Of a stretch of 64,000 nt of DNA, positions 18,683-27,658 are shown one piece after another. Location: positions 3,472,001 to 3,536,000 of the forward strand of contig NZ_JAVDXW010000001.1 in assembly GCF_031458135.1 (NCBI RefSeq), written 5' to 3'. The position numbers and the translations under genes are program-made. The notes beneath the pieces are model-generated. The model was not told the origin of the DNA and did no database searches. It worked only from the letters and a program-made list of their open reading frames with translations. Source of the stretch: Haloactinomyces albus. GTDB taxonomy: Bacteria > Actinomycetota > Actinomycetes > Mycobacteriales > Pseudonocardiaceae. Positions within the stretch are counted from its first letter, which is position 1; each line of letters opens with the position of its first letter.

Positions 18683-19374
18683 CGAGCACGAACCAAGAGC
18701 GCATGGGCGATGCTGGATGGCAACTGGCTGCCGCCCTTGCTGCCTTGCACCTCGATCGTCTTGTTGACTCCGACGACGGAGACGATGTCGATCTCGTTGC
18801 CGGGGACGATGCCCGCCGACTTGAGTTCGTTCATCAAGTCCGGATCCAGTTGCACGTGTTCGGCGATCCGGCATACGAGGGCTCGCCCGCCACCATGGCG
18901 GGCGATGGCGTCGACACGCTGCAGATCCGCCTCCGCCGGTGGTGCAGGCTCACCGACCCCCAGCTCATCCAGGCCGGGGATCGGGTTTCCGTACGGTGAC
19001 GTGCTCGGGCTGCCCAGCAAGTTGACGAGCTTGACCTCCACGGCTTCGCTCATGACATGTTCCCAGCGGCATGCTTCACTGTGGACGTGCTCCCAGTCGA
19101 GCCCGATGACGTCGACGAGGAGGCGCTCGGCAAGGCGGTGTTTGCGCATCACGCCGATGGCGCGGGCCCGACCCGACTCGGTCAGCTCCAGATGGCGGTC
19201 CTCGGCGACGGACAACAACCCGTCGCGCTCCATCCGCGCCACCGTCTGGCTCACCGTCGGCCCGCTTTGCTCGAGCCGTTCGGCGATACGGGCCCGGAGC
19301 GGGACAAGCCCCTCCTCCTCGAGCTCGTAGATGGTCTTAAGATACATCTCGGTGGTATCGATGAGATCGTTCAC
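18679..19374 (-). CDS. ideR: Iron-dependent repressor IdeR/DtxR
   Basis: A metal-activated repressor of iron uptake genes. Numbering from the GTG start at 19374 puts every DtxR metal ligand at its classical position: Met10, Cys102, Glu105, His106 (primary site) and His79, Glu83, His98 (ancillary site). The helix-turn-helix ([18 protein letters not shown]) and the C-terminal SH3-like domain are complete (231 residues). A GGGGAG ribosome site precedes the start. It leads an ideR-galK-galE transcription unit and is divergent from the sulfurtransferase gene. Confidence 0.96.
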   Translation of the reverse strand: MNDLIDTTEMYLKTIYELEEEGLVPLRARIAERLEQSGPTVSQTVARMERDGLLSVAEDRHLELTESGRARAIGVMRKHRLAERLLVDVIGLDWEHVHSEACRWEHVMSEAVEVKLVNLLGSPSTSPYGNPIPGLDELGVGEPAPPAEADLQRVDAIARHGGGRALVCRIAEHVQLDPDLMNELKSAGIVPGNEIDIVSVVGVNKTIEVQGSKGGSQLPSSIAHALLVRAR

Positions 19375-19475
19375 GCCAGCTCCCCATTCAGTCCCACCCC
19401 TCAATGTTAGCCGCATGGGGCAGTGGACAGTCAGTGCGTCAGCGCCTGCCCGCCCTTACCTTCCGAGAGGTGACG

Positions 19476-20342
19476 ATGCATCCTTTGCTCAGCGTTTCTG
19501 CCCTCGGGGTTCGATTGCAGCAGGAGTCCCCGCCGACCCTGCTGGACGTTCGGTGGCGACTCATGGGGCCGCCGGGAAGGCAGGATTACGAGCAGGGGCA
19601 CCTGCCGGGTGCGGTGTTCGTCGATCTGGACTCCGAACTGGCCTCGCCCCCCGGGGCCGAGGGGCGTCATCCATTGCCGGATCCGACACGGCTCGGAGAA
19701 CTGTTGCGTGCTGCGGGAGTCGACCGGGATCGCTCGGTTGTCGTGTATGACGACGGCGACGGTTCCGCGGCGGCGCGTGCCTGGTGGCTGCTGCGGTGGG
19801 CGGGCCATGAGCAGGTATCGGTCCTCGACGGCGGATACGCGGCCTGGGTGGCGGCAGACCTGCCCGTGACCGCGGTCGAACCACGGCCGAGCCCGGGAAG
19901 TTTTCGCGTGCGGCCCGGATGCATGCCCGTCCTGGATGCGCAGGGAGCTGCACGCCTGGCTCGGGAGGGATATCTGCTGGACGCCCGGGCTCCCGAGCGC
20001 TACCGGGGCGAGCACGAGCCGGTGGATGCCAGGGCCGGCCATGTTCCGGGGGCGATCAACGCGCCTTTCACCGACCATGTGGTGCCTTCGGGGCAGGAGT
20101 CTGCGGGGCAGTGGCGTTCGCCCGCCGAGCTCGCCGAGCGTTTCGCCCGCATGGGCGTGGAAGGCACCGCACCGGTCGGAGCGTACTGCGGATCGGGGGT
20201 CACGGCGTGCTCGGTGCTGCTGGCGCTCGAACACGCCGGAGTGAGCACTCCGGACCACCCGGCAATGCTCTATGCGGGTTCGTGGTCGCACTGGTCGCGC
20301 GATCCGGAACGCCCTGTTGCCACGGGGCCGGAACCGGGATGA
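19476..20342 (+). CDS. sseA: Thiosulfate/3-mercaptopyruvate sulfurtransferase (two rhodanese domains)
   Basis: A 288-residue tandem-rhodanese enzyme that transfers sulfane sulfur. The N-terminal domain is the inactive copy (YDDGDGS where a cysteine loop would be); the C-terminal domain carries the catalytic Cys238 in the CGSGVTA loop. ATG 19476 follows a GAGAGGTGA ribosome site; the frame is open further upstream but without a better start. It is divergent from ideR and 71 bases ahead of acuC. The exact sulfur donor cannot be told from the sequence. Confidence 0.92.
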   Translation: MHPLLSVSALGVRLQQESPPTLLDVRWRLMGPPGRQDYEQGHLPGAVFVDLDSELASPPGAEGRHPLPDPTRLGELLRAAGVDRDRSVVVYDDGDGSAAARAWWLLRWAGHEQVSVLDGGYAAWVAADLPVTAVEPRPSPGSFRVRPGCMPVLDAQGAARLAREGYLLDARAPERYRGEHEPVDARAGHVPGAINAPFTDHVVPSGQESAGQWRSPAELAERFARMGVEGTAPVGAYCGSGVTACSVLLALEHAGVSTPDHPAMLYAGSWSHWSRDPERPVATGPEPG

Positions 20343-20413
20343 CTCGAGCATCTCGGGCCCGTGCACTCCCGAGTGCCCTGTGTGTGGCATCGGAAAGCAT
20401 GTAGCGTCCCGGC

Positions 20414-21589
20414 ATGGGCAACCAGCACGTGGTGGTGTGGGACGAATCCGTACTCGAATACGACCTCGGTGGCGAGCATCCGTTACATCCCGTCCGGCTC
20501 GACTTGACGATGCGGTTGGCACGTGCACTCGGCGTACTCGACGGTGTGGACGTGCTCGCGCCGGAGCCCGCCACCGAGAAGGACCTCCTGCGGGCACATG
20601 CCCCCGAGTATCTTGAGGCCGTTCGGTCGGCACCCACGGTCGGCTGGGAGGTCGGACACGGGCTCGGTACGGCCGACAATCCCATCTTCGACCGGATGCA
20701 CGAGTCCGCCTCGCTCATTGCGGGCGGCTCCCGGCTGGCGGCCGAGCAGATCGTCTCCGGCAGGGCCGACCGTGCCATCAGTATCTCCGGGGGACTACAC
20801 CACGCGATGGCCGATCACGCCTCCGGATTCTGCATCTACAACGACTGCTCGGTGGCCATTGCCTGGATGCTGGCCAACGGAGTGGAACGGATCGCGTATC
20901 TCGACATCGACGTGCACCACGGCGATGGGGTGCAGGCGGCGTTCTACGACGATCCCCGAGTCCTGACCATCTCACTGCATCAGCATCCGAGGACGTTGTG
21001 GCCGAGTACCGGTTATCCGACCGAGACCGGGGCTTCCGGTGCCGACGGGAGGTCGGTGAACATTCCGTTGCCTCCGGGAACCGACGATGCCGGTTGGCAG
21101 CGAGCCTTCCATGCGGTGGTGCCCTCCGTACTGGATGCCTTCCGACCTCAGGTGCTGGTGACCCAGTGCGGTGCCGACCCGCATCGAGAGGACCCGTTGG
21201 CCGATCTCGCGCTGTCGGTGGATGGCCAGCGGGCCATCTACCGGACGCTGCGTGACCTGGCACAACGATGTGCGGGAGGCAAGTGGCTCGCTCTCGGAGG
21301 TGGCGGTTACTCGCTGTTCCGCGTCGTTCCGCGCGCCTGGACGCACCTGCTGGCGACGGTGCTGGACCACGAACTCGATCCGGCGACGTCCCTGCCCGCG
21401 GACTGGGTGGCACACACCGCACGCGTCGCGGGCAACGTGGCGATACCGACGTCGATGACCGACGAGTGTGCAGCAGGATTCGTGCCGTGGGATGGGACGG
21501 TTGATTCGCCGGTCGATACCGCGATCCGCGATGCGCGCCATGCTGTTTTTCCCCTACATGGTCTCGATCCCCTCGACAGGCGAGATTGA
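20414..21589 (+). CDS. acuC: AcuC-type protein deacetylase (HDAC fold)
   Basis: A zinc-dependent histone-deacetylase-family enzyme of 391 residues; AcuC proteins remove acetyl groups from acetyl-CoA synthetase and other proteins. The paired histidines lie in SISGGLHHAMADH, the zinc ligands in DIDVHHGDGVQ and in CGADPHREDPL, and the late Gly-rich loop is ALGGGGYS. It is directly followed (10 bases) by a GNAT/acyl-CoA-synthetase acetyltransferase, giving an opposing acetylase-deacetylase pair. This supports a role in reversible control of acetyl-CoA synthetase. Confidence 0.93.
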   Translation: MGNQHVVVWDESVLEYDLGGEHPLHPVRLDLTMRLARALGVLDGVDVLAPEPATEKDLLRAHAPEYLEAVRSAPTVGWEVGHGLGTADNPIFDRMHESASLIAGGSRLAAEQIVSGRADRAISISGGLHHAMADHASGFCIYNDCSVAIAWMLANGVERIAYLDIDVHHGDGVQAAFYDDPRVLTISLHQHPRTLWPSTGYPTETGASGADGRSVNIPLPPGTDDAGWQRAFHAVVPSVLDAFRPQVLVTQCGADPHREDPLADLALSVDGQRAIYRTLRDLAQRCAGGKWLALGGGGYSLFRVVPRAWTHLLATVLDHELDPATSLPADWVAHTARVAGNVAIPTSMTDECAAGFVPWDGTVDSPVDTAIRDARHAVFPLHGLDPLDRRD

Positions 21590-21599
21590 GAGGCGCGAA

Positions 21600-24290
21600 G
21601 TGGACGGTATGCAGCAGGAAACCCCTCAGCCACAGCCGCCCCCGGAGAGCTATCCGCGGCAGTGGGAAGCCGATGTGGTGCTGTCCGACGGCGGTACGGT
21701 CCACCTACGCCCGATCACGCCGGAAGACGCCGACCAGATCGTCGCCTTTCACAGCAGGCTCAGCGATCGGACGCGGTATTTTCGCTACTTCGGTCCCTAC
21801 CCTCGGATGCCCCAGCGCGACATCGAACGGTTCAGCCGGGTCGACTACGTCAACCGCGTGGCACTGGTCGCCCTGCTCGGCGACGACATCGTCGCCGTCG
21901 GCCGTTTCGACAGGCTCGAGGAGCAGCAGGACTCCGCCGAGGTGGCTTTCGTCGTCCAGGACGCTCACCAGGGGCGAGGGCTGGGGTCCATCCTGCTGGA
22001 GCACCTGGCCGCCGCGGCCAGGGAATGCGGTCTCGGCCGATTCGTGGCCGAAGTCCTGGCTGAGAACTCCCGGATGGTCCGCGTCTTCCGGGACGCAGGT
22101 TATCGGGTCAAGCGGGCGATGGAAGAAGGTGTGGTGCACCTGGAGTTCCCGCTCGACCTCACCGAGGAATCGCTCGAGGTGGCCAGGGCCCGAGAGCAGG
22201 CGGCCGAAGCGCGCAGCGTGCACAACCTGCTGCACCCGCGTTCGGTCGCGGTCATCGGTGCCTCCACCGACCATTTCAAGATCGGCCATGCGGTGCTGAC
22301 CAATCTTCTGACCGCCGACTTCACCGGTCCGGTGTACCCGGTCAACCCGGAGCACCGCGCGGTACGCGGGGTTCGCGCGTACCCCTCGGTGCTGGATATA
22401 CCCGATGATGTCGACCTCGCCGTGGTCGCCATCCCGGCTTCCGGGATCGACGAGGTGCTCGATGCCTGTCTGGCCAAGGGCGTGAAGGCGTTGCTGATCG
22501 TGAGTTCCGGGTTCAGCGAGAGCGGGCCATCCGGTCGCGACGTGGAGCGGCGGATGGTACGAGCCGCACGGGTGCACGGGATGCGCGTGGTCGGGCCGAA
22601 CGCGCTGGGAGTGGTCAATACCGACCCCGGATACCGGCTCAATGCGAGTCTGGCTCCCCGGCTGCCGGGGCGTGGCCGTACGGGCTTCTTCGCCCAATCC
22701 GGTGCGCTCGGTGTGGCGATCCTGGCCGCTGCGACCGAACGGGGACTGGGCCTGTCCACGTTCGTCTCCGCAGGAAACCGCGCCGACCTCTCCGGCAATG
22801 ACCTGTTGCAGTACTGGCAGACGGATCCGTCCACCGACGTGGTGCTGCTTTACCTCGAGTCGTTCGGTAATCCTCGCAAGTTCGGGCGACTGGCCCGCAG
22901 GCTCGCCCGCACGAAACCCATCGTGGCGGTGAAGTCGGGGCGTAACGCGGTGCGGGCGGGCTTGGCGGCCACCTCTGTGCAGGTGGACGAGGCCAGCGTG
23001 CAGGCATTGTTCGATCAGGCCGGCGTGATCCGGGTCGAGTCGGTGGCGCAGATGTTCGACACCGCACTGCTGCTCGCGCATCAACCGTTGCCGGTCGGGG
23101 ACCGAATCGCCATCGTGGGCAACTCGTCCGCCCTGGGCATGCTGGCTGCCGATGTCGCTTTGGCACAGGAATTGCGACTGGCGGGCGAACCCGTCGATGT
23201 GGGCGCTGCGGCCGGACCGGAGGAGTTCGCCGGTGCGGTACGGGAAGCGGCCCTGCGTGATGACGTCGATGCATTGGTGGCCGTGTTCGCGCCGCCGGTG
23301 GCGGTCCCCGGAGCCACCTACGCGCGGGCTCTCCGCGAGGCGTTGCACGAGGCCGACACGGCGGCCACCAAACCGGTGGTGACGACCTTTCTGGCCGCTG
23401 AGGGCGTGCCCGACGAACTCATGGTGCCCGGTCCGGACGGCTCTGCCGGACACGGTTCGGTGCCCTCCTACCCGAGTCCGGAGCGTGCGGTGCTCGCCCT
23501 GGCCAGAGCCACCCGGTATGCGCAGTGGCGTGCTGCTCCCCAAGGAGACTTCGTGCGGCCGGCGGGGATCGACCCCGAGCGTGCCCGTGCGCTGGTTGAC
23601 GAGTGGATCGCCGAGGGAGCGAAACGGCTCGACGATGAGCGAGCCGTGCAACTGCTCGGTTGCTATGGCATCCACGTCACGCCGTTCCGGTTGGTCCGGA
23701 ATGCCGACGACGCCGTCGCGGCTGCCGAGGAACTGGGCCTACCCGTGGCACTGAAGTCGGCGGGCCAACAGCTGCGGCACCGTATCGATCTGGTCGGAGT
23801 ACGGCTGGACCTGGCGACCTCCGAGGCCGTGGCGGCTGCCTACCGGGACTTGCGGCGGGTTTCCGGCATGGACGAGGTCTATGTGCAGCGCATGGCTCCC
23901 AAGGGCAATTCCTGCGTGATCAGTCTGATGGACGATCCGTCGTTCGGCACTCTGGTGTCGTTCGGACTATCCGGTGTGGTCAGTGATCTCCTCGGCGACC
24001 GGGCCTACCGCGCGGTGCCGTTGACCGATGTGGATGTTTCCTCGCTCATCCGGACCCCGCGGGCAGCGCCCCTGCTGGATGGCTATCGAGGTGGTGAACC
24101 GGCCGATCTCGACGCGCTGGAGGATCTGGTCCTCCGGGTCGCGATCCTGTCCGAGGATTTGCCGGAGGTGCACGAACTGGTTCTCGAACCGGTTCTGGCC
24201 TCCTCGGAGGGCGCCTACGTCGCCGGTGCCGTTCTCGGTGTGGGAGATTCCCCGTCGTGGTCGGATAGCGGTCCGCGTCGTCTGCGGTGA
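21600..24290 (+). CDS. GNAT acetyltransferase fused to NDP-forming acyl-CoA synthetase domains (Pat-type)
   Basis: An 896-residue protein. Residues ~25-195 are a GNAT domain (LRPITPEDADQIVAFH, then the acetyl-CoA loop QDAHQGRGLGSILLEHL). The rest resembles NDP-forming acetyl-CoA synthetase: CoA-binding (HPRSVAVIGASTDHFKIG), succinyl-CoA-ligase-like (FFAQSGALGVAIL) and a C-terminal ATP-grasp part (GLPVALKSAGQQLRHR). Pat/PatZ proteins of this composition acetylate lysines; the synthetase part usually senses ligand and is not catalytic. GTG 21600 has a GAGAGG site at good spacing; ATG 21609 is the alternative. It follows acuC closely, probably in one operon. Confidence 0.9.
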   Translation: MDGMQQETPQPQPPPESYPRQWEADVVLSDGGTVHLRPITPEDADQIVAFHSRLSDRTRYFRYFGPYPRMPQRDIERFSRVDYVNRVALVALLGDDIVAVGRFDRLEEQQDSAEVAFVVQDAHQGRGLGSILLEHLAAAARECGLGRFVAEVLAENSRMVRVFRDAGYRVKRAMEEGVVHLEFPLDLTEESLEVARAREQAAEARSVHNLLHPRSVAVIGASTDHFKIGHAVLTNLLTADFTGPVYPVNPEHRAVRGVRAYPSVLDIPDDVDLAVVAIPASGIDEVLDACLAKGVKALLIVSSGFSESGPSGRDVERRMVRAARVHGMRVVGPNALGVVNTDPGYRLNASLAPRLPGRGRTGFFAQSGALGVAILAAATERGLGLSTFVSAGNRADLSGNDLLQYWQTDPSTDVVLLYLESFGNPRKFGRLARRLARTKPIVAVKSGRNAVRAGLAATSVQVDEASVQALFDQAGVIRVESVAQMFDTALLLAHQPLPVGDRIAIVGNSSALGMLAADVALAQELRLAGEPVDVGAAAGPEEFAGAVREAALRDDVDALVAVFAPPVAVPGATYARALREALHEADTAATKPVVTTFLAAEGVPDELMVPGPDGSAGHGSVPSYPSPERAVLALARATRYAQWRAAPQGDFVRPAGIDPERARALVDEWIAEGAKRLDDERAVQLLGCYGIHVTPFRLVRNADDAVAAAEELGLPVALKSAGQQLRHRIDLVGVRLDLATSEAVAAAYRDLRRVSGMDEVYVQRMAPKGNSCVISLMDDPSFGTLVSFGLSGVVSDLLGDRAYRAVPLTDVDVSSLIRTPRAAPLLDGYRGGEPADLDALEDLVLRVAILSEDLPEVHELVLEPVLASSEGAYVAGAVLGVGDSPSWSDSGPRRLR

Positions 24291-24402
24291 TGCGGTGAGG
24301 TGGCCGCCCGGCTTGCCACGCCTCGGCGGCACCGGAGGAGAAATTACCGATTCCGCCGAAAATGGGCGCAACCTTCACCTCGCCCGACCCCGTCTGTAAG
24401 GC

Positions 24403-24882
24403 ATGAGACGCCTACACACCGCAGTGGGCGCGGGCGTCCTGCTCCTAGCGGTAACCGCCTGCGCCGAACAACAACAGGAAGTGGGATTCGGCGGGCAGCC
24501 GTCCGTCCCGTCATCGGCAGAGCAAGGACAGCAGACCGGTTCGGTCACGCCGAAACCGACCGAGCAACGTATCGTCGTGCCCCCCGAGAACATCGATGCG
24601 ACCGCGCTCCCGAAGGGGTACCCCCGCGAGGTGTGGACGCAGGGCGGCGGCATCGTCGTGGTCGCCACCGGGCAGGAGGGCGGCTGCAGCAACGTCCATG
24701 CCGAAGTCGCCGAACAGACCGGGAAGAAGGTCAGAGTCGTATTCGTCGAGGAGATTCCGGAGCCGGCCGGTATCTGCACGATGGATATTCGCTATCCGGC
24801 GGTGACGGCCGAGTTGGATGCTCCGCTGGGGGAGCGCACAGTCGTGCTGGAAGAGCGCGAGGTCAAGGTGCCACCCAAGTAA
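24403..24882 (+). CDS. Putative secreted lipoprotein
   Basis: A 159-residue protein with a lipoprotein signal: basic start MRRLH, hydrophobic stretch and lipobox VTAC, so Cys20 would carry the lipid. A Gln/Pro/Ser-rich linker leads to a compact domain with two further cysteines (GGCSN and GICTM) that could form a disulfide. No family is recognised. It follows the acetyltransferase gene by 112 bases and precedes the tyrosine phosphatase; small GC-rich hairpins just after its stop (about 24887-24920) may end the transcript. Confidence 0.75.
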   Translation: MRRLHTAVGAGVLLLAVTACAEQQQEVGFGGQPSVPSSAEQGQQTGSVTPKPTEQRIVVPPENIDATALPKGYPREVWTQGGGIVVVATGQEGGCSNVHAEVAEQTGKKVRVVFVEEIPEPAGICTMDIRYPAVTAELDAPLGERTVVLEEREVKVPPK

Positions 24883-25007
24883 CCCCCGATGTCGGGTGAA
24901 TCCCCGGCGTTGTCCGGGAGGTCTGGTTGTGCTGCTCGGTACCTGGGAGGCTGGCGGTCGAGTGGCTCGCTGTAGCGGCCACGCGAGCAGAGGAGGACGC
25001 GTTTCTC

Positions 25008-25739
25008 ATGACCGACCGGGAACCGAACGCACTCGACGGGCTGGTCAATCTCCGGGACCTGGGTGGTTTGCCCACCGAAGGGGAGAAGACCACCAGACCC
25101 GGTGTCCTGTATCGCAGCGACGCACCCCATGCCGGGGACCGTGTACCGGAGGGGATGCCGCAGTGGCCACCGAAGGCAGTGGTTGATCTGCGTGACACGG
25201 TGGAAGAGGAGGAGCGGGAACATCCACTGGCGTGGTCGAGCAGCGTTCACCGGATTCCGGTGATGGAGGATCTCCGTTCCGGAGCGGGACGGGGAACATC
25301 GCTGAGTCTGCGTGCCCTGTACGAATACCTACTCGACGGAGCTTCGAAGAGACTTCTGGAAGTGTTCCGCGTCGCCGTGGATACGGAGGGCCCGGTACTG
25401 ATCCATTGCGCGGCGGGCAAAGATCGCACCGGGGTGGCCTGCGCGCTGCTGATGCGTGCTGCCGGAGTCCGGTCGGATGCCGTTGTCGCCGATTACGTCC
25501 GTACGGACCGGAACATGCAGCACGTGCTACAGCGACTCGACGTCTCGCCGGTTTTGCCGCCGGGTGTGGAGGAGGCGGCCGTCGACGAGTTGATCTCGGC
25601 CCCGGCCGCGGCGATGGAAGCGGTGCTGGCACGGCTCGACGAGCACCAGGGCGGTGCCGCCGGCTGGTTGCTGGCTCATGGCGCAAGCAGGAACGAGATC
25701 ACGCGGTGGCAGCAGCGTTTTCTGAGCACACCTGAGTGA
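25008..25739 (+). CDS. Tyrosine-protein phosphatase (PtpB/DSP-like)
   Basis: A 243-residue phosphatase with the P-loop HCAAGKDRTG, nucleophile Cys134 and Arg140. The early NLRDLGGLPT segment is typical of the bacterial PTP family that includes mycobacterial PtpB and lipid-acting relatives. Whether it acts on phosphotyrosine or phosphoinositides cannot be read from the sequence. ATG 25008 follows an AGAGGAGGACG ribosome site. No signal peptide is seen. It converges on sigB across a strong terminator. Confidence 0.88.
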   Translation: MTDREPNALDGLVNLRDLGGLPTEGEKTTRPGVLYRSDAPHAGDRVPEGMPQWPPKAVVDLRDTVEEEEREHPLAWSSSVHRIPVMEDLRSGAGRGTSLSLRALYEYLLDGASKRLLEVFRVAVDTEGPVLIHCAAGKDRTGVACALLMRAAGVRSDAVVADYVRTDRNMQHVLQRLDVSPVLPPGVEEAAVDELISAPAAAMEAVLARLDEHQGGAAGWLLAHGASRNEITRWQQRFLSTPE

Positions 25740-25783
25740 GTCTCGCGCGGCTGCGTGGAGCCTTGCGGTATTTGCCGTCCGGA

Positions 25784-25823
25784 AAAGGGCGGGCGGATCC
25801 TCGATGTGACCCGCTCGCCCTTT
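25784..25823. terminator. Bidirectional terminator between the phosphatase gene and sigB
   Basis: Arms AAAGGGCGGGCGG (25784-25796) and CCGCTCGCCCTTT (25811-25823) pair over 13 bp with one G-T wobble, and carry A/T bases at the foot of the stem in both directions. Confidence 0.75.
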
Positions 25824-25919
25824 CGTGGCGCCACCGGATGCCCACTGTGCAGGAACCAGCAGGGCAAGCGGATGACCCGAGCGGCCCGTGTCCGTCTGTG
25901 GCCCGGCGCTGTCTCCGAG

Positions 25920-26891
25920 TCAGCTCGCGTAGGAACGCAGCCGATCGGCCCGATCGCCCTGCCGCAGCTTGGACATGACCTCGCGTTCGATCTGGCGAAC
26001 GCGCTCTCGCGACAGCGCGAAAGCCTTGCCGATCTGGTCCAGGGTGCGCGGCTGGCCGTCCTCCAGGCCATAGCGCATCCGAATCACCTGCTGCTCACGC
26101 TCTTCCAGGGTGTTCAGTACCCGGCGCAGGTCATCCTGGAGGAAACCGGAGATGACGGCGTTTTCGGCATCGGCAGACTCGACGTCCTCGATGAAGTCGC
26201 CCAGGGGAGCGTCCTCCTCGGCCCCGACCGGCATGTCGAGACTGACCGGGTCCCGGGAGTGGTCGAGCAGGTCGACCACCTTCTCCACCGCGATCCCCGC
26301 CTGCTCGGCGAGTTCCTCGTCGGTGGCTTCCCGGCCGAGCTTCTGGTGCAGGTCTCGCTTGATTCGAGCGAGCTTGTTCACCTGCTCGACCAGGTGCACG
26401 GGCAGGCGGATCGTGCGGCTCTGGTCCGCCATTCCCCGGGTGATGGCCTGGCGGATCCACCAGGTGGCGTAGGTGGAGAACTTGTAGCCCTTGGTGTAGT
26501 CGAACTTCTCGACCGCGCGAATCAGGCCGAGGTTGCCCTCCTGGATGAGGTCGAGCAAGGGCATGCCGCGGCCGGTGTAGCGCTTGGCGAGGCTGACCAC
26601 CAGGCGCAGGTTGGCTTCCATCAGGTGGTTCTTGGCCACGCGTCCGTCGCGAACCACCGACTTCAAGTCGCTGCGCCGTTCACGTGAAAGGTCCTCGGAG
26701 GTGTCCAGGATGTGCTTGGCGAACACGCCTGCTTCGATGCGCTTGGCGAGGTCGACCTCCTGCTGGGCGGTCAGCAGTGCAGTGCGCCCGATTCCGTTGA
26801 GATAAACCCGTACAAGGTCGGCGGACGGGCCCTGGTTGTCGACGTCCACCTCGGCGGCAGCGTCCGGGCTGATGGTCTGCGGGACGGTCAT
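25920..26891 (-). CDS. sigB: Group 2 sigma-70 factor SigB
   Basis: A 323-residue principal-like sigma factor, the length of mycobacterial SigB. Region 1.2 ([16 protein letters not shown]), region 2 ([51 protein letters not shown]), region 3 and region 4 ([19 protein letters not shown]) are complete; the long acidic/basic N-terminus of SigA is absent. ATG 26891 has an AGGGAGGGAG site. A candidate ECF-type promoter and a ~225-base leader with repeats lie upstream, so it is probably stress-induced. An 80-bp block is identical to sigA. Confidence 0.95.
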   Translation of the reverse strand: MTVPQTISPDAAAEVDVDNQGPSADLVRVYLNGIGRTALLTAQQEVDLAKRIEAGVFAKHILDTSEDLSRERRSDLKSVVRDGRVAKNHLMEANLRLVVSLAKRYTGRGMPLLDLIQEGNLGLIRAVEKFDYTKGYKFSTYATWWIRQAITRGMADQSRTIRLPVHLVEQVNKLARIKRDLHQKLGREATDEELAEQAGIAVEKVVDLLDHSRDPVSLDMPVGAEEDAPLGDFIEDVESADAENAVISGFLQDDLRRVLNTLEEREQQVIRMRYGLEDGQPRTLDQIGKAFALSRERVRQIEREVMSKLRQGDRADRLRSYAS

Positions 26892-27000
26892 TGAGCTCCC
26901 TCCCTGGCGGGCTGGCTTGGGGCCATGCACCGACGCGGCCTTGCGTGGTGCGAAGGACGGGTACGCTCGGTGTCAGGATCGAAAACCGCGCACCGCCCCA

Positions 27001-27100
27001 GGCTTCTGATTGATCAGGCTTCTGGTTGTTCGGGCTTCTGGCTGACCAAGCTTTCGGTCAATCGGCTTCGGGCTCATCGGCTTGTGTAGGGGTCGGCTTG
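27001..27100 (-). repeat. Degenerate 16-bp tandem repeats in the sigB leader
   Basis: Plus-strand units begin at 27001, 27017, 27033, 27049, 27064 and 27079 (16, 16, 16, 15, 15 and 16 bases) plus a partial unit at 27095. Nearly all start GGCTT; the first three are close copies of GGCTTCTGGTTGATCA, the rest more diverged. Confidence 0.8.
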
Positions 27101-27122
27101 TTGCGAGGCCGACTACCTGGAA

Positions 27123-27148
27123 AACGAACATGGACCCGAATTCGTTCC
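27123..27148 (-). promoter_or_regulatory. Candidate ECF-sigma promoter for sigB
   Basis: On the minus strand GGAAC (27148-27144), a 17-base spacer and CGTT (27126-27123) match the GGAAC-N16/18-CGTT pattern of SigE/SigH-type ECF promoters. Mycobacterial sigB is known to be driven by such sigma factors. Confidence 0.5.
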
Positions 27149-27150
27149 CG

Positions 27151-27172
27151 GACGTCTCAAACAGGAGACGTC
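27151..27172. terminator. Hairpin after dtd / before sigB promoter
   Basis: GACGTCTC (27151-27158) and GAGACGTC (27165-27172) form a perfect 8-bp stem with a 6-base loop, next to the -35 element of the sigB promoter candidate. It could end dtd transcription or be a protein site. Confidence 0.45.
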
Positions 27173-27232
27173 GCGGGCGTCACATTCGTTGCGTACTAAA
27201 ACCTGAAGGTTCCCTGAGAAACAGTATGTGCC

Positions 27233-27658
27233 TTATGTTTCAACCAATAGAGTGAAAGGGCCGTCATTGGCGCTCTGCACGGTCATCATCGCGCCGAATC
27301 GGCCGGTCTCCACCCGTGCGCCCCGCCGTCGCAACTCGTCGACGACTGCGTCGATCACCGACTCGGCCTGTTCGGGACGCGCCGCCGAGGTCCACGACGG
27401 CCTTCTCCCCTTACGGGTGTCGCCGTAGAGCGTGAACTGGCTCACGACGAGGAGCGGTGCGTCGGCGGTGGCACAGGACTGTTCGTCGCGCAGCGCTCGG
27501 AGTTCGTGCAGCTTGCGTGCCATGGCGGTGATGTGTTGCTCGCCGTCGGAATGGGTCACACCCAACAGAACCAGTAGACCCGGCTCATCGATCCGGCCGA
27601 CGACGGTGTCCGCCACGCTGACCGAAGCGTGGTGTACGCGCGTGACCACCGCCCTCAC
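27233..27658 (-). CDS. dtd: D-aminoacyl-tRNA deacylase Dtd
   Basis: Hydrolyses D-amino acids mischarged on tRNA. The 141-residue protein has the family start RAVVTRVHHASVSV, the SQFTLYGDTRKGRRPSW segment containing the SQFTLY motif, and the late ETGRFGAMM motif with the Gly-rich cis-Pro neighbourhood. GTG 27658 overlaps the stop of the upstream methyltransferase by 4 bases (GTGA), so the two are coupled. A longer reading from 27904 runs through the methyltransferase gene and is rejected. Confidence 0.95.
   Translation of the reverse strand: MRAVVTRVHHASVSVADTVVGRIDEPGLLVLLGVTHSDGEQHITAMARKLHELRALRDEQSCATADAPLLVVSQFTLYGDTRKGRRPSWTSAARPEQAESVIDAVVDELRRRGARVETGRFGAMMTVQSANDGPFTLLVET

Larger units (their letters stand above)
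26892..27232 (-). other. sigB leader and promoter region, 341 bases
   Basis: No gene is seen here. Going from dtd toward sigB it contains a short AACCT/AGGTT repeat (27200-27211), an 8-bp hairpin (27151-27172), a GGAAC-N17-CGTT promoter-like pair (27123-27148) and six degenerate 16-bp tandem repeats (27001-27100). From about 27115 onward all of this would be in the sigB 5' leader. Confidence 0.55.

Noticed and set aside
16013-19330. A 1,105-codon plus-strand open frame antisense to galE, galK and ideR
   Set aside because: It begins inside the DUF4192 gene in another frame and runs across three genes with intact active-site motifs on the other strand; its composition is shadow-like.
21705-23675. 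A 656-codon minus-strand frame inside the acetyltransferase gene
   Set aside because: Antisense shadow: no ribosome site and no recognisable motif, while the plus-strand frame has GNAT and synthetase motifs.
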